Shown: one piece after another, positions 34,127-47,000 of the stretch
Layout of the letters: each line of letters begins with the position of its first letter
Numbering within the stretch: position 1 is the stretch's first letter
The notes under the pieces: generated by a model
The model's input: only the letters and a program-made list of their open reading frames with translations
Told to the model about the DNA's origin: nothing
Databases searched by the model: none
Position numbers and translations under genes: made by a program
Assembly (NCBI GenBank): GCA_013076295.1
Contig: RQOL01000374.1
Span: 1,550,001 to 1,614,000, forward strand
Source of the DNA: Sanderia malayensis
Taxonomy: Eukaryota > Cnidaria > Scyphozoa > Semaeostomeae > Pelagiidae
Direction of reading: 5' to 3'
DNA length: 64,000 nucleotides

Positions 34127-34960
34127 TTAGTTGCTATTCATTGCATTGTACCCTGTCTTATGGTATACCTGTGGTTGACGTGGTGGTTGTGGCTGAGGCT
34201 GTGTTGCATTAGTTAAAAGCTTGACATGTCTCAATTCATACTCTCTTTCCTTTGATGCTTCTTGCCTAGCAAATTCTAAAAATTCAGCCATTAGGTTCTT
34301 GCTGGCCATGTCCTTCACCATATCTATCAACTCATTGATTTGCTGTTCTTTTTTGCATGCCTTCTTTTGGGCGGGACAGGAACATAAAAATCAACTGCAG
34401 AATGCTTAGAAGATATGGATGTATCAGTAATTTCACCACTCTTCTCAGATGTAGCTACAGCAGATGGCTTTATGGCCTGGCCTGGGTGACAAGAGTCCCT
34501 TGTTTTTACCAACTGGAACAATTGGTTAAACCAGGCACCATAACCATGCTCTTCTTGAAAGTACTCAATGCCACTAGCTGATTTCATTGACATGCCTGCC
34601 TTTTTGCATTTAGCCACAAACTTCTTGAAGTTGGTGCACATTTGAACTGCTGTAGATGGACAATCCCCATTCCTTGCAGCAGATCTGCTCTTCAAACTCA
34701 TCAAGACTTTTCATAGATTGCAGTGCTCTTTTGATTCTTACTGTGGGTAAAAATCAACCGTTTGTGCAAATACTCATCACTAGCAATCATGTCCACCATA
34801 TCATTGACTAAATTTTCTGACCACTGTGCCTTTCACCCTTGCTTACTTTTAGCATTTTTAGGACTCTTTCTTATTTTCCCCATTATTTTTCCTTATTATC
34901 TTTAGCAAGAATATCTTCATCCTCACTTTCACTTGTCATTTCATTATCCAGAGCTAGCCT
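34127..34960 (-). pseudogene. Harbinger B Myb/SANT-like protein, broken
   Basis: Minus-strand frames show KAQWSENLVNDMVDMIASDE and KRLIFTHSKNQKSTAIYEK (about 34830-34730), then in another frame SKSAARNGDCPST-type sequence and VAKCKKAGMSMKSASGI, YGAWFNQLFQLVKTRDSC (34704-34327), then a coiled Gln-rich tail (34330-34127). It parallels the domain order of the 28691 ORF, including the C-K-K-A and GYG-WF-L motifs, so the two are homologous. A stop near 34850 and frameshifts inactivate it. Confidence 0.72.
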
Positions 34961-35221
34961 GCGACAGTAAATGCAAAGAAGTTCATAGGATTCTTGCCAC
35001 TATTGTGGGGGTAGTGAACCGAGGTATCATTATGCTTACTAACATTTGAGAATTGTTTGAAAGTTCAAAAAGTCTCAGAATATGGGAGTGCTCATCACAT
35101 ACTGTTGTGCTAAATATTTGGAATTTTACTATGGTTTATATTTTAAGCAGTATGAAATTATTTACCTTCTTCTTTTTGGAGTCGCAGACTCTGGAGCAAA
35201 CCCTTATTCTTCACATGTTGC

Positions 35222-35410
35222 TCACCTTTCGGATGAGAATATGCTACACTCATGACAGTAGCCACCATATAAGCCAGCAAACCAGCTCTTCACATCTTCA
35301 TTTGCTTCCGATATTGAACAAATATTACAAGTGGATACCCCACAAGCAATACATGTATATTTTCTTTCACTTGTACAAGTAGACCAGGCTATATTGGCGG
35401 TAGGTACCAA
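35222..35410 (-). pseudogene. Cysteine-rich fragment, unknown
   Basis: A minus-strand ORF contains CIACGVSTCNICS and GGYCHECS, a spacing that looks like a small zinc-binding fold. No family was assigned. It abuts, and slightly overlaps, the start of the large palindrome. Confidence 0.35.
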
Positions 35411-37831
35411 CTCAGGGCGGAGAAATTTAAATGAACATTTTCAAGTAGCTATGGACATGGGTAAATAGAAAAGTGATGGTGAACGGGGAACTGCTGGGGT
35501 TTAAGGGGTAAAAACGGGGGTTAAAGGCAATCACTTCAACTTTTTGCCTCTGCGGAGGAGTAGTTGTCAATTTTCACCCTTTTTACTGTTAGGGCAGCGA
35601 TTCTTTTTCTAATGATGGAAGCAGGGGTTAATTCCTTGACACTTTTGTAATTTCTAAACTGTTGCTATAATTAGAATAATCATGTGATCAATCGTTACCC
35701 TTTTACCTTATTTGGAATAATTGTCGTTTCCAGAAAAATCTTAAAATTCCTATGTTTTCATGACTAGTAAAATGACAACTGTGAATAAAAAATCGTGTGT
35801 GCCTATGTATATATATCTTGAAGCATAGAATGATAGTTATACAAGCCACATGATAACCACGTGATACCAAGTATATCTGGTTTTGTTTATAAGAACATTT
35901 GGAATGGTCAATATTTAAATGTTTCGAGAATCTTCTAAACAGTAGTCCAACTTAAACAGACTAACCTTCCGCTTCTAGAATGTCTCTGTATAGGTCATAT
36001 ATGTTCTTATAAAGAAAGCTAGATGTATGCTCTAACCGTAAAATTTCAAAAAAAGTTTAAAAAATACACACATTATATAATCGCTTTCAAATGTCATCAT
36101 CACTCTCCTCATCATCACCAAAGGGAGCATCGTCTTCTACCTCAAAAAGCAACTGGTTTAGTTCATCTGGAAATGCTTGTCGCTGCCAGTCGATCTCTAA
36201 ATTTGTTTTCCAGCCGAAATTGGTAAAATCTGGCAATTGCACTGATCTTTCATCAGAAGATTTCCACATTTTGGCTATAACGTTGGAACGCAGTGTATGT
36301 AGCTTCAGCGACGACTGACAAGGGGGCAGAAGTGAAATGTCTATGGCCTTTCCTTGCCTAACACACTTCTGGTCAAACATTTTATCATCGGACTGCATTT
36401 ATGCTTTTTTGCCGGTAACCGTATAAGTGACAGACGTACTCTTCTAAATCAGACAAAACTTGGCCATTAAGCTCCCATGCCTGCCCCATTACAGTAACTG
36501 TATTCACAAATCTATTATTTTTCTGGAGAACTTCGGAGTTGGTTTGCATAGGAAGGGTGTATTTCTATCTGACATTGAAATGGAAGATTCCTTGAAAAAG
36601 TGTCTTATTGGGTTTTATGCATTCACTGGGAACGATTACTTATCTTCATTTTTTCGCAGAGGCAAATTGGAATGCTGGAAAGTTCTCTAGAAAAATAATA
36701 GATTTGTGAATACATTTACTGTACTTGGGCAGGCATGGGAGCTTAATGGCCAAGTTTTGTCTGATTTAGAAGAGTATGTCTGTCACTTATACGGTTACCG
36801 GCAAAAAAGCATAAATGCAGTCCGATATAAAATGTTTGACCAGAAGTATGTTAGACAAGGAAAGGCCATAGACATTTCACTTCTGCCCCCTTGTCAGTCG
36901 TCGCTGAAGCTACATACACTGCGTTCCAACGTTATAGCCAAAATGTGGAAATCTTCTGATGAAAGATCAGTGCAATTGCCAGATTTTACCAATTTCGGCT
37001 GGAAAACAAATTTAGAGATCGACTGGCAGCGACAAGCATTTCCAGATGAACTAAACCAGTTGCTTTTTGAGGTAGAAGACGATGCTCCCTTTGGTGATGA
37101 TGAGGAGAGTGATGATGACATTTGAAAGCGATTATATAATGTGTGTATTTTTTAAACTTTTTTTGAAATTTTACGGTTAGAGCATACATCTAGCTTTCTT
37201 TATAAGAACATATATGACCTATACAGAGACATTCTAGAAGCGGAAGGTTAGTCTGTTTAAGTTGGACTACTGTTTAGAAGATTCTCGAAACATTTAAATA
37301 TTGACCATTCCAAATGTTCTTATAAACAAAACTAGATATACTTGGTATCACGTGGTTATCATGTGGCTTGTATAACTATCATTCTATGCTTCAAGATATA
37401 TATACATAGGCACACACGATTTTTTATTCACAGTTGTCATTTTACTAGTCATGAAAACATAGGAATTTTAAGATTTTTCTGGAAACGACAATTATTCCAA
37501 ATAAGGAAAAAGGGTAACGATTGATCACGTGATTATTCTAATTATAGCAACAGTTTAGAAATTTCAAAAGTGGCAAGGAATTAACCCCTGTGTCCATCAT
37601 TAGAAAAAGAATCGCTGCCCTAACAGTAGAAAGAGTGAAAATTGACAACTACTCCTCCGCAGAGGCAAAAAGTTGAAGTGATTGCCTTTAACCCTTGTTT
37701 TTACCCCTTAAACCCCAGCAGTTCCTCGTTCACCATCACTTTTCTATTTACCCATGTCCATAGCTACTTGAAAATGTTCATTTACATTTCTCCGCCCTGA
37801 GTTGGTACCTACCGCCAATATAGCCTGGTCT
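35381..37831. repeat. 2.45-kb palindrome with 1.15-kb arms
   Basis: The left arm (35381 to about 36533) and right arm (about 36679-37831) are reverse complements over their whole length with few differences, separated by about 145 bp. Landmarks: AGACCAGGCTATATTGGCGG at 35381 and its complement ending at 37831; AATCTATTATTTTTCT next to the spacer and its complement after it. Arm differences (for example AACGGGGAACTG against AACGAGGAACTG) rule out a simple read-through artefact. No target duplication was found. The coding frame runs from the spacer into the right arm, so the left arm is the copied one. Confidence 0.93.
36540..37125 (+). pseudogene. C-terminal part of the HAF-S/T-G-C/N-D family protein
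   Basis: Read on the plus strand from the spacer into the right arm: LHRKGVFLSDIEMEDSLKK, then GFYAFTGNDYLSSFFRRGK (the family hallmark), an in-frame TAG at 36688-36690, then ELNGQVLSDLEEYVCHLYG, GKAIDISLLPPCQSSLKLH, VIAKMWKSSDERSVQLPDF and an acidic tail ending ESDDDI. The same C-terminal part is duplicated in inverted orientation at 36087-36398 in the left arm. It is a member of the same family as 26780-28240, but diverged. Function unknown. Confidence 0.6.
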
Positions 37832-39208
37832 AAAGCTGTACATCAATTCATTTCGTTATTCAAATAAATACCGCACTCTACTACACCTTCTTAGAAAAAA
37901 ATTTGGGGGGAAAAACATTCATATATTGGCGGAGAAAGAATCTAATTACTAACTGTGCAAGCTCCGCTTCATTTGAGACACCAAATGTGTCATCTTAATT
38001 GCTCCATAACTTATGCTTCGAGTTGGACACATGAAGAGTCCAATGTTTAACTTCATGTTGCTCATACATACATTCATACATTTTTTATTTGTTATGCTGA
38101 TGTGGACCTGCAAATTAAATCTAATAATAAAAACTTAATATCACATGATTAAAAAAAAACTAAATAGATAGAAATAAAAAAAACCTAATAAAAACCTAAT
38201 AACTTTAAGCATTAAATTCTGAGAAATAACTTAAAAGTAAAAATAAAAGTAAAAATATCCAGGGTCGCATAATGCAACTGGACGTGTCACTCCAAATGCA
38301 ATCTGCCCCTCCAAATCATAGCTCTGTACTTAATCAAGTTATACATTGCTCTTCTCATCCACTTAATTCACCTATTTGATTCGGTGCATGAGAAGAGCAA
38401 AGTTTAACTTGGGCCTAACAAGTCTTCTCCACCCACCAAGAAACTGATTCGCACATGACAGATCTTTATTATTTAGTGCAGTGATTAGTTTGCACACTGG
38501 GAGGTTGCTGCCAGAGATGACAGGTTTAACCACAGCAAAAGCTGCCTTTAGTTTAAAGAGCTACTCTCAGCATATTTTCTATTTCATTTCTGTGCGTTTG
38601 TGATGTAAAAACAGGTACTGCAGGTTTTCAATTTTGAAATTCGCTAATTAACACCTCTTTTCGCGGCTACAAAAGTGTGATTGTTAGCCATTTTTGGAAA
38701 ATGTTGTGCAACATGAAACAATCTGGCCGAGGTTGTGTGACCTACACGCGGGAACGGAATAAATTTCTCTCTTTGGCTTTGGTATGGAAAAAACAACGTT
38801 GTGTTCTGTTTCTCCTTTGTTTTCAATGATAAATACAAATGTTTTTCAAACCATTTCAGCACAATCATTTCAAGCTTATGGACACCTCCTGCTGTTTTTC
38901 TTAATTTTGGCATTGTTAAGGGCTGAAAATTAACCCCAAAACTGATGCAGTGACAATGGATTTCTCAAGTATTCACAGGCCTTGCATAGTTATCTGTTTG
39001 GTTGACATACGTAACCATGGAGTTCTTGTTATAAATTATATATTTTGTTGATTACATTGACACCTAAAGCAAAGTAAATGTGTATATTGTTGACAAGTCA
39101 GACAATATAATCAAAACCAGAATACCTGGATGACGCCCATCATTTTGCTGGAAAGTTTTTTTCGAATTCACATTTGACTTGTGAAACCTTGATCTCTGGT
39201 GGATATTA
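37832..39208. other. Non-coding stretch between palindrome and Harbinger C
   Basis: Contains a 13-bp inverted repeat (TTGCTCTTCTCAT ... ATGAGAAGAGCAA, about 38346-38404). No supported gene. Confidence 0.5.
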
Positions 39209-39378
39209 GGGAGGTTTAGATCCGGTGCGAGATCAAGTGCCAGTACGAAAATCAAACTGCGCATGTAATCTGCGCACTTTTGGCGGGAATCTCCCTGAGA
39301 ACTCACACTCGTCAGCAAAGTTCAGAACGTCTTTCAGCCACGACATTGCACTGCAAGGAACGAGTTTTTCAAGTTAAA

Positions 39379-40148
39379 ATGTTGGCTTTTAATAAAAAAG
39401 AGCAAAGAGAACTTTTTATTTGGAAATCCGAGCATGATCGATGCTTCATTTGTGAGCTGCTCCTTGTTGAGCCCTATCTTCAAAAGCCCCAATCCAAGGA
39501 GCGAGGGCAAGCTTGGAAATTGATAGTGGGCAATTTAAATCACTTGGAACAACCAAAATTTCGAATCGCAGTGAGAGCTGTTCAGGACAGGTTCATTAAA
39601 CTAATAGAAAAATTTAAGAAAAACGAGAGAGAGGAAACAAGAACCTCTGGAATTCAAGGAGAAGATTTTGATGAAATTTATAGGGGCCTAACTGGCATCA
39701 ACCGAAGAATGGAAGAAGTAAAAACTGCTGGGAAGAGGCGACGGAGAAAGAAAAAGAAAAGGAGATTGAAATCAAGGAAAAAGCATTGGATATGAGGAAG
39801 AAAGCAACAGAGAGTTTGAGCGAGACACGAAAGCGAAAGGGACTGGAAAATGAAGAAAGCACTCCTGCAAAAAGACGAAGGTCTGGTGATGCAGTTGGAA
39901 TACTTCGGGAGTGCATGCAGTTAAAGAAGCAGCAAGGAGAAATGGAACTGCAATTCAAAGAGGAAGAGTTGAAAGAAAGGCAGCCAACAAGAGAAAGCCA
40001 ACAAGACTTGGCTAAGCAGCAGCAAAAATTCATGGCAGACATGCAAGCACAGCAACAGCAATTTTTATTGCAAATGAACCAGCAGAACATGCAAATGATG
40101 AGACAGATTGCAGAAATATTTGGTGGCACAAAAACTAACTTTACATAA
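39379..40148 (+). pseudogene. Harbinger C Myb-like accessory protein, frameshifted
   Basis: Start ATG at 39379 (MLAFNKKEQRELFIWKSEHD). The N-terminal half has a Myb/trihelix-like region (RGQAWKLIVGNLNHLEQPKF and AVQDRFIKLIEKFKK). The frame changes near 39725. The second half (39730-40148) is a basic, coiled, Gln-rich segment (ESTPAKRRRSGDAVGILREC, then a long Q/M-rich helix). It corresponds to the DNA-binding partner protein of Harbinger transposases. It is convergent with the transposase, whose stop lies at 40435. Confidence 0.75.
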
Positions 40149-40434
40149 CACCTGTTATTAAAAAAGCTCAGCTTTGGTTCTTGCACCAAAATGAACATGT
40201 TGATTCTTTTTGTTTCTGTTAATTTTTGGCCCATATCTCAGGCCTGTTTGGCCAATATCTGAGATGTGCCATTTTAAAAAATCTAGATTTTTGTACAGAG
40301 AAATTCGTAAGAAACCAAAACATTCTCAGAAAGTCTTGGAGTTTTTAGGCAGGAAAACCATTATAGAGTGCAGAAAGTTTGTATCAATAAAATTGTGCTG
40401 TGTGCAAGGGTTTCTGCTGAAAGTTTTACATAAA

Positions 40435-41407
40435 TTACAACATAATATCAGTAAAGTATTCTTCCAGACTTGGAGGATCTACTTCTGTAAATCTGCTAGT
40501 TAATGAAACATACAAACAAGTCCTTGCATTGTGGAGTAAAGCACACACAATATACATAGTACCAACTTCTGAAAGAGCAATCTTTTGGTTCTTTTTGAAA
40601 TCTATGAATGCAAAGTATTCTACTACTAGCCGGGGGGCGCTCGCGTTCGCTCGCTTCCCGGAGGGGGGCAAGTGAAAAAAACTTAATTTGGTTGGCGCAC
40701 TTCGTGCGCTGCATTCGCTTGCGCTCATGCCTCTTTGAACCCCACGTACAATGGGTTAGCTCGCTGCGCTCGCCTGTGGCGTTCGACCTATTGTTTCGGG
40801 TCGAATCTATTGTTTTTGGCAAGGAAAATGCGTCATCACGTGACATCGCAGAATAGTAATATTAGATTTCGCCAAAAACCCACTCTACAGATACCCTCAC
40901 ACTGCTCATTGCTTTATTAAATTGTTTCTCTTCTTCTGTAACATTGTTATGCTTATAGGGAGCTTGCAGATGAGGCCGTATTGGATATGCTGGGTCACCA
41001 TATACACATAATAGTTGTCCATCTTGGGTGGTGCAATGCTGCTCAAGTTTCTGCAGAAGCTCTGACTGACGAAGGATACCAGCATCATGACTTTTGACCT
41101 CTGTTGAGAAATACAGAATTTTCACATATGACTTATTCTAAAAAATATAGGCCTGTAGACCAAATGATTATCATCAAAGGATTCTAAAGTCAAGAGCCTT
41201 CCTGAACCAAAAATGTTTATTGATAACGAAACCCAAAATACAAAAACTAATATTTTACTCACCAACAGGACCCTAAAGGTTGGCTACAAGGCCATTGGCA
41301 GCTACAACTGACTGGTATTTCAGTGCATGAACCCGCTTGTGACCGCTGTAAACAACTTTTTGGTTCTCGCCGGGTCTGCATATCGGCCGAACAGTGCCAT
41401 CTACGAA
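40435..41407 (-). pseudogene. Harbinger C transposase, C-terminal part
   Basis: Resumes at 41407 with FVDGTVRPICRPGENQKVVY (first catalytic D) and SVVAANGLVANL, then a TAG at 41273-41275. A GT-AG intron (41101-41262) joins to VKSHDAGILRQSELLQKLE. LLCVYGDPAYPIRPHLQAPY holds the second D and SSVRVSVEWVFGEI the E. The 241-bp repeat at 40624-40864 then interrupts. The C-terminus (FIDFKKNQKIALSEVGTMY, DPPSLEEYF) runs to the stop at 40435. Confidence 0.88.
40624..40864 (-). repeat. GC-rich dispersed repeat inserted in the Harbinger transposase
   Basis: A 241-bp insert between codons that are adjacent in Harbinger relatives. One side begins TAGCCGGGGGGCGCTCGCG, continues through the GCGCACTTCGTGCGC hairpin and the GCTCGCTGCGCTCGCC palindrome. 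The other side is an 85-bp segment (CCTATTGTTTCGGGTCGAAT ... GCAGAATAGTAATATTA) that recurs at 57357-57443. Two repeat modules therefore moved as one unit. Confidence 0.82.
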
Positions 41408-41422
41408 TGTATGAAGATGATG

Positions 41423-41712
41423 TGATGACCAATACGTCCGTAGTGAAACTATGTGTCTGTTATAACACTTTACGTCCGTAATGGAAATTGCAGTCACCCC
41501 ATTGAGCATCCTTCGTTACATTTGACGTCCGCATGAATACTTAACGTCCGTAGTAACACCAGACGTTCGTCGTTACACTTGACTTCTGCTGTCACACCAA
41601 ACATCCGTGGCTACACTTGACGTCCGTGGTGGCAATTGACATGGGCTTTTACTGCAGTCGTGGGGTGCGCGCACTGAATGCGCAAAACGTGGCGTACAAC
41701 AACTTTGGCGCC
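41423..41712 (+). repeat. Left subterminal inverted repeat of the HECT transposon
   Basis: Begins TGATGACCAATACGTCCGTA and ends TTTGGCGCC. It is built from degenerate tandem units of about 20-22 bp containing ACGTCCG and TAACAC-like blocks, followed by GGGGTGCGCGCACTGAATGC with a GCGCGC core. Confidence 0.88.
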
Positions 41713-41976
41713 AAAGTCAAGCCAAAACAAAAAAGATGGCTAGGTGTTTCATGATGATTGTCGATAAAGACCCCTGATTTACGATTATGTCTGTAAGTAT
41801 TATTAAGTATTTATTGATGCAATTGATTTAACTTTTATTTAACTGCAATTGATTGAATTGATTTAACTGCAATTAATTCAGGGGCACTTCCCCCCTCCAC
41901 CTTCTCATGATTTATACCACTTGTACTACACTCCTTGCCAGCCCTCCCAAAACTGAAACTATTCTCTTTATTTCAG

Positions 41977-43820
41977 TGTTGCACTGCACCATTAAAGACT
42001 ATCAACAATCGCATCAGAGGAATCTTATCAACCTTGATTAGGAGACTAGAACAGCCCTCTCTGAACAAAGATCAGTTAGACTCTATTCATTTTCAATTGG
42101 ACAATCTCTATGAGATTGTTCTCAAGGCTAATGACCTCTATGGCCTAAATCCAACAGTCATAGATCACATCAGTAGAGCTAAACATTTCATTCATATTGT
42201 AAATGAAGACATAAACCAAAGCTACACTTCTCCATTGATATTGACTGGTATTTGAGGATGTCCTGCATTTAACATCCCTAAAAAGCAACTTGAACTATAT
42301 TTGTCTCATGGATTTTCAACAGAGAAAATAAGTGAAATGATAGGTGTAAGTAGTCGAACAATAAAAAGAAGGATGAAAGAGTACAGCCTTGAAATAGGAG
42401 ATCTATACAGTGATGTTAGTGATGAAAGACTGGATAACCTGATTCTTCAGAAAATGAAAGATTTCCCAAATTGTGGATACAGACGCATGAATGGTTTGCT
42501 TCTAGCTGATGGTTTAAGGGTGCAGGAAAGAAAATCGAGAAAGGCTATGCAAAGAGTCGATCCAGAATGTGTTCCATTGAGGATGATTCAATTACAGTTG
42601 ATACATCAAAGAAAATATCAAGTACATGGTCCACTATCTGTTTGGCACATAGATGGCCACCACAAACTTATAAGGTAAAGTACATTTTGTTTAATTATAC
42701 CATATTGATTCTGTATGTTGATTTCTGAGAAATGTAAAGTATTTACGTTATAAGAGGGTCTTTCCAGGTTTCACGATCTTTTTATCTTTATGCAGATGGC
42801 GATTTATAATTCATGGATGCGTTGATGGCTACTCAAGGAAAATTGTCTTCCTTGAATGCAATACGAATAAAAAAGCATCAACAGTTTTACAAGCATTCAT
42901 AGCAGCCGTTGACCAACATGGTCTTCCTTCAAGAGTGAGAGGAGATTGTGGTGTCGAAAATGTTGATGTTGCCAAGTTCATGGTAATGAAACGTGGCACT
43001 GACAGGGGAAGCTTCATTGCTGGCAAAAGCACCCACAACCAACGGATCGAAAGGTTGTGGGTTGATGTCTATCTGGGTGTTGTTTACATCTATTATTGCG
43101 TGTTCAGTTTTCTTGAAGCAGAAGAGCTGCTAGATGTGGACAATGAAATGCATATGTTTTGTCTTCAGTATGTGTATTTAAAAAGAAGAAACAAGCACCT
43201 TGCAATGTTCATTGAAGGCTGGGACAGACATAAAATCAGCAGCTGCAATAGTATGACACCTAATCAACTTTGGATTTACGGTCTGCACAGCATTGCGAAT
43301 TCTGGTTCAACAATTGCACAGGAAATTTGGGAGCCCTTGTCAGATGTAAGTAAATCATTTACCTCATTCATATGCACTGAAATGTCTGGAGATAATTCTG
43401 AACTGTATATTTGTATACCATCCATGCCCAGAAAAAGTGCATGAGCTGTATTCGACATGTGTCTTATATTTGGCATGTGCCTTGGCATCCAAATTTTAGT
43501 TTTTGCACATGTGATTTGTGCGGTATTTGATGGTATTTTGCACATGTGATTCATGCGGTAAATTTGATGGTATTTATCACTGTTTTCTTTTCATTATACA
43601 GGATGAAGCAGCATCATATGGCATAGATCATGAAGGACCAACTGCAGACTCTCAAGTCGCAGCTGCAGAAGTGATTGTTCCTGACACTGAGTGCCCTTTG
43701 AATGAGGTTCAATTAGCTGTTTTAAATCAACAAGTCGGTTTATCAGAAATTAGTGAGAATTTTGGAATTGATAACTACTTGAAAACCAAACAAATCATTG
43801 AAGAACTTTTATCAAATTGA
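41977..43820 (+). pseudogene. Integrase-like DDE transposase of the HECT transposon, one nonsense codon
   Basis: Exon A (41977-42674) follows TTTATTTCAG and contains RGILSTLIRRLEQPS, an in-frame TGA at 42253-42255, a helix-turn-helix (STEKISEMIGVSSRTIKRRM) and PLSVWHIDGHHKL with the first catalytic D. An intron (42675-42795) follows. Exon B (42796-43345) carries [38 protein letters not shown] (second D) and [15 protein letters not shown] (E), with about 34 residues between D and E. An intron (43346-43601) follows. Exon C (43602-43820) is an acidic tail ending IIEELLSN. A tiny first exon ATG TCT|GTAAGT near 41786 would give a phase-compatible start. Apart from the single stop, the gene looks complete. 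Confidence 0.85.
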
Positions 43821-44019
43821 ATACTTTGACAAACTATATATATTTCTTTAAAATATCAAAATATCAAATATCAAAAAAGTAACAAAAGTGGAAAACAATG
43901 GACATAACAAAAACACATGTAAATACAAACATATGTAAAAGTAACAAAAATGAACATAACCATATGTAAATCAAACAAACGTAGCAATTAAAAATAAAAA
44001 TAGTATGCTCTTGTAACAC

Positions 44020-47000
44020 TCACACCTGTCCAAAATCTTGTCCACTGAATATATCTTCGGTAAATTGCTGGATGAATTGTTTGTAAGAGCCTGTGTAGAT
44101 TGCATTTATAGGTATGGTGAGCTGCATTGCACAAGTGTTGGCAAATACATGCCTTCTTGAGCTCATATCTGCATTATCATGTTCAAATGTTATCCGTCCA
44201 AATGGAATAGAAATTGGCTTCTGAGGGCAACCAGTGATAAATTGCATCACACCTTCAAGGCTCAAGGTTGAAATGGGAGGGTCATTTCCTGGGGAACTTG
44301 TGTTTGATCCTAAATCCTCTATTTTAGTGGCACGGCACGTAACTCTTCCTCGTGAACATTCCTTCAAAAACTTCACCCAGTAATAATACACCTCATCTTC
44401 CTTCACACGCTTGCTTGAGCCCTCTGGAGACCACTCTGGCTTGAAGAAATCCAACATTTCTTGTAACTGCAGTGTCGGGGTATTAAATAATTGATATGCT
44501 TCTTCTGGATGTTCTCGCAACAATGACAGCACATCATGTCTTGAAAGGCCCTTTAGAAAAGCCTGCACTTCTTCCAAGCATGAACTGACTATGCTGCTTT
44601 CAGCATCATCTGCATCTTTTCTTTGGAGAATAACATTCACAAATGATTTACTGAAAAATTGAGGTACGTGAAAACCACCTAGGAGTGCCAGGCCTAAAAC
44701 TGAACCTAGGGCTTCATATTTTCCACTCTCTAGCAATGCTTGGTTGTGAGATAGTGCGAGCATAGATGATTTTCCACACACAAGACCTGACTCAGCCAAT
44801 GCAGAATTAAATAGGGTGAAAAACTCCCTAGACAAACCACCAGTATCAACACCACTCTCGCCAACAAATACCACTCGCAGAGATGATCTCCACTCATGGG
44901 GCTCCATATCAAGCAGTTCTGAGAGGCCATCTTCTAACACATGACCTCTCCTCACATGGATGATCATGAACGACTCTTCCCCACTCTCTGTGTATTTTAC
45001 TTCCTTCTTCTGCTGTTGTTTCAAGATGTCATGAATGCTTGAGCTCTTTTGTACAGATTCATTACTTTCTTGAATTTTTACATGGTTTGCCGTCTCCTGA
45101 TCTCCAAACACATCTCTGTCTTCATCCTCCAGCAATTCCTCAGGCTGACTGCTCCTTTCTAAGTCACAGAGGTCACACAACACCACTATTGTGAAGGGCT
45201 TCTTGCACATTGGACAATTAATTGATTTTTCTGGAGGAACAGTGTCTTTCCACTGCCTAAGACATATGTTGTGGAAAAAACAGGCACAAGAATCTGGTTT
45301 TCCTAGCTGTGTCCCATCATGAAGAAGTTGCTTGCAAATCTCACATTCAGGGTCTTGTATTTCATTTCTGCCACCTAAAAACAAATGCATAAATCAGGTA
45401 AAATTTCAACACTATGACTGGCATTTTTATCAATTATAAAATATATATGCATTAAATATCAATTTGATTACCTGATAAAGCTGGCAAAGCAGTATGACTA
45501 AAACCTGGTAAGGTCTTTGACCATGTTCTCTTACGATTGGATACCTGATAAAAAACAAAGTGAAATGAAGAGATTATCATCAAGATATTTTGTGGGGCGA
45601 TTACCCTCCAAAACATATCGAAAAGGGTAATTTACTGCCCTGCTGGTAAATTCATCATAAAAAGCCTGCTCCCTGGAAGCTATTCTTAGATACATTCTTG
45701 TATATTTTTAAGTAAAAAGTGATGAAAAAACCAACCTTTATGCTTGTTGATGGTGTGTTCTCATGGTTAGCCCTGAAACACATACAAGAAACAAAATTCA
45801 CATTCTTGTGTAATATAGCTTCATATGAGAGTATTATATGTTTTTTATTTGTGGAGCCTTCATAACCTCATAGAGATCTTAATAACCCCTTTGGTTTTTG
45901 AGCTTGAATTATTCTTACTCATGTGTGCTTATTAGTAGGGGGGTGTCATATATGACAGTTCCTTTTTTCATGAGCCATTCAGATACTCATACCATACCTG
46001 AAGTCATTTGATGCCTGGCAGTGTTTGATGTGTTCTTCGAGCAATTGAGCTCCCATCAATAAGCCAATGCACCCAATGCATTTTAAGTCTGGCCCAGCAT
46101 CAGGATTAGCCTACAAAATAAGATGGAAATTAAAGATAACAAGTTACATTTGGTGTCCCAGAAAATTGTATCATGTTCTCTGATCCAACATGTATTTTTT
46201 ATCAGGCTTCAATGAATTTGTACATTACTTACTGCAATGATTTTCTCTGACATATCTAAGTTCTTCTGTATGGGGCATATATAGATGCAAGCCTGGCGGG
46301 AAAAACAGCTTCTAATATTTTTAATGTTAAACCAGTTGATAGGCAACTTTTCAAGTGGTCTACCAACTCCACCACCAATACTTCTTAAGAGAGTATAGCC
46401 TCCACAGCTCTTGAGTGGCAGAAACTCCTCCTCAAGCTTTTTGCATATTTCTTGGTGATTTGCAAATCTGTTTGGAAAGCAGATTTTCTTTTTACCAAGG
46501 CCTGCTTTTCATAGCATCTCATTAAGCTTGACAGACGGTGTTTCTTTGGACCATGTGTAGAGAATGCAGCAAAACTCATTGGTCCACCTTTCTTTCACTT
46601 TGTATCTTCCAGGCATGAAATTGTTGGTAGACTTTGGGACAGTCTGCCTCAAAGTCTGGTGATTAATTCCTCTTGCAGACATTGAAGGAAAAGTTGTCCT
46701 GTAGAGTAAAAATGAAATAACAGTCAACGTCTGTTCATTTGAGATTTCCCATAAAGAACAATATATATTCTGTTCCATTGCTTACTCTAACAATAGAAAA
46801 CAATAGAAAATAACAACAAACTTTCTTTCAATAACAAACTTTCAGTAAAGCTTAAGCCAAGTTTCTTGGGCCTATCAAAAATACGTGTAGAGGGCTTTTT
46901 TGTCTGGTGTAGATAGTTTTACATTTTTATATTTTTTTAGAGATTAGAGATTAGCCTAGTTGCCAACAAAAGCCTAGTTGCAAGATTAGCCTAGTTGCAA

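Noticed and set aside
35381..37831. Assembly artefact from a chimeric read
   Set aside because: The arms differ at several scattered bases and the spacer carries unique coding sequence; still worth checking with long reads.
44730..44930. Separate small minus ORF inside the HECT exon
   Set aside because: An out-of-frame shadow of the HECT coding sequence.
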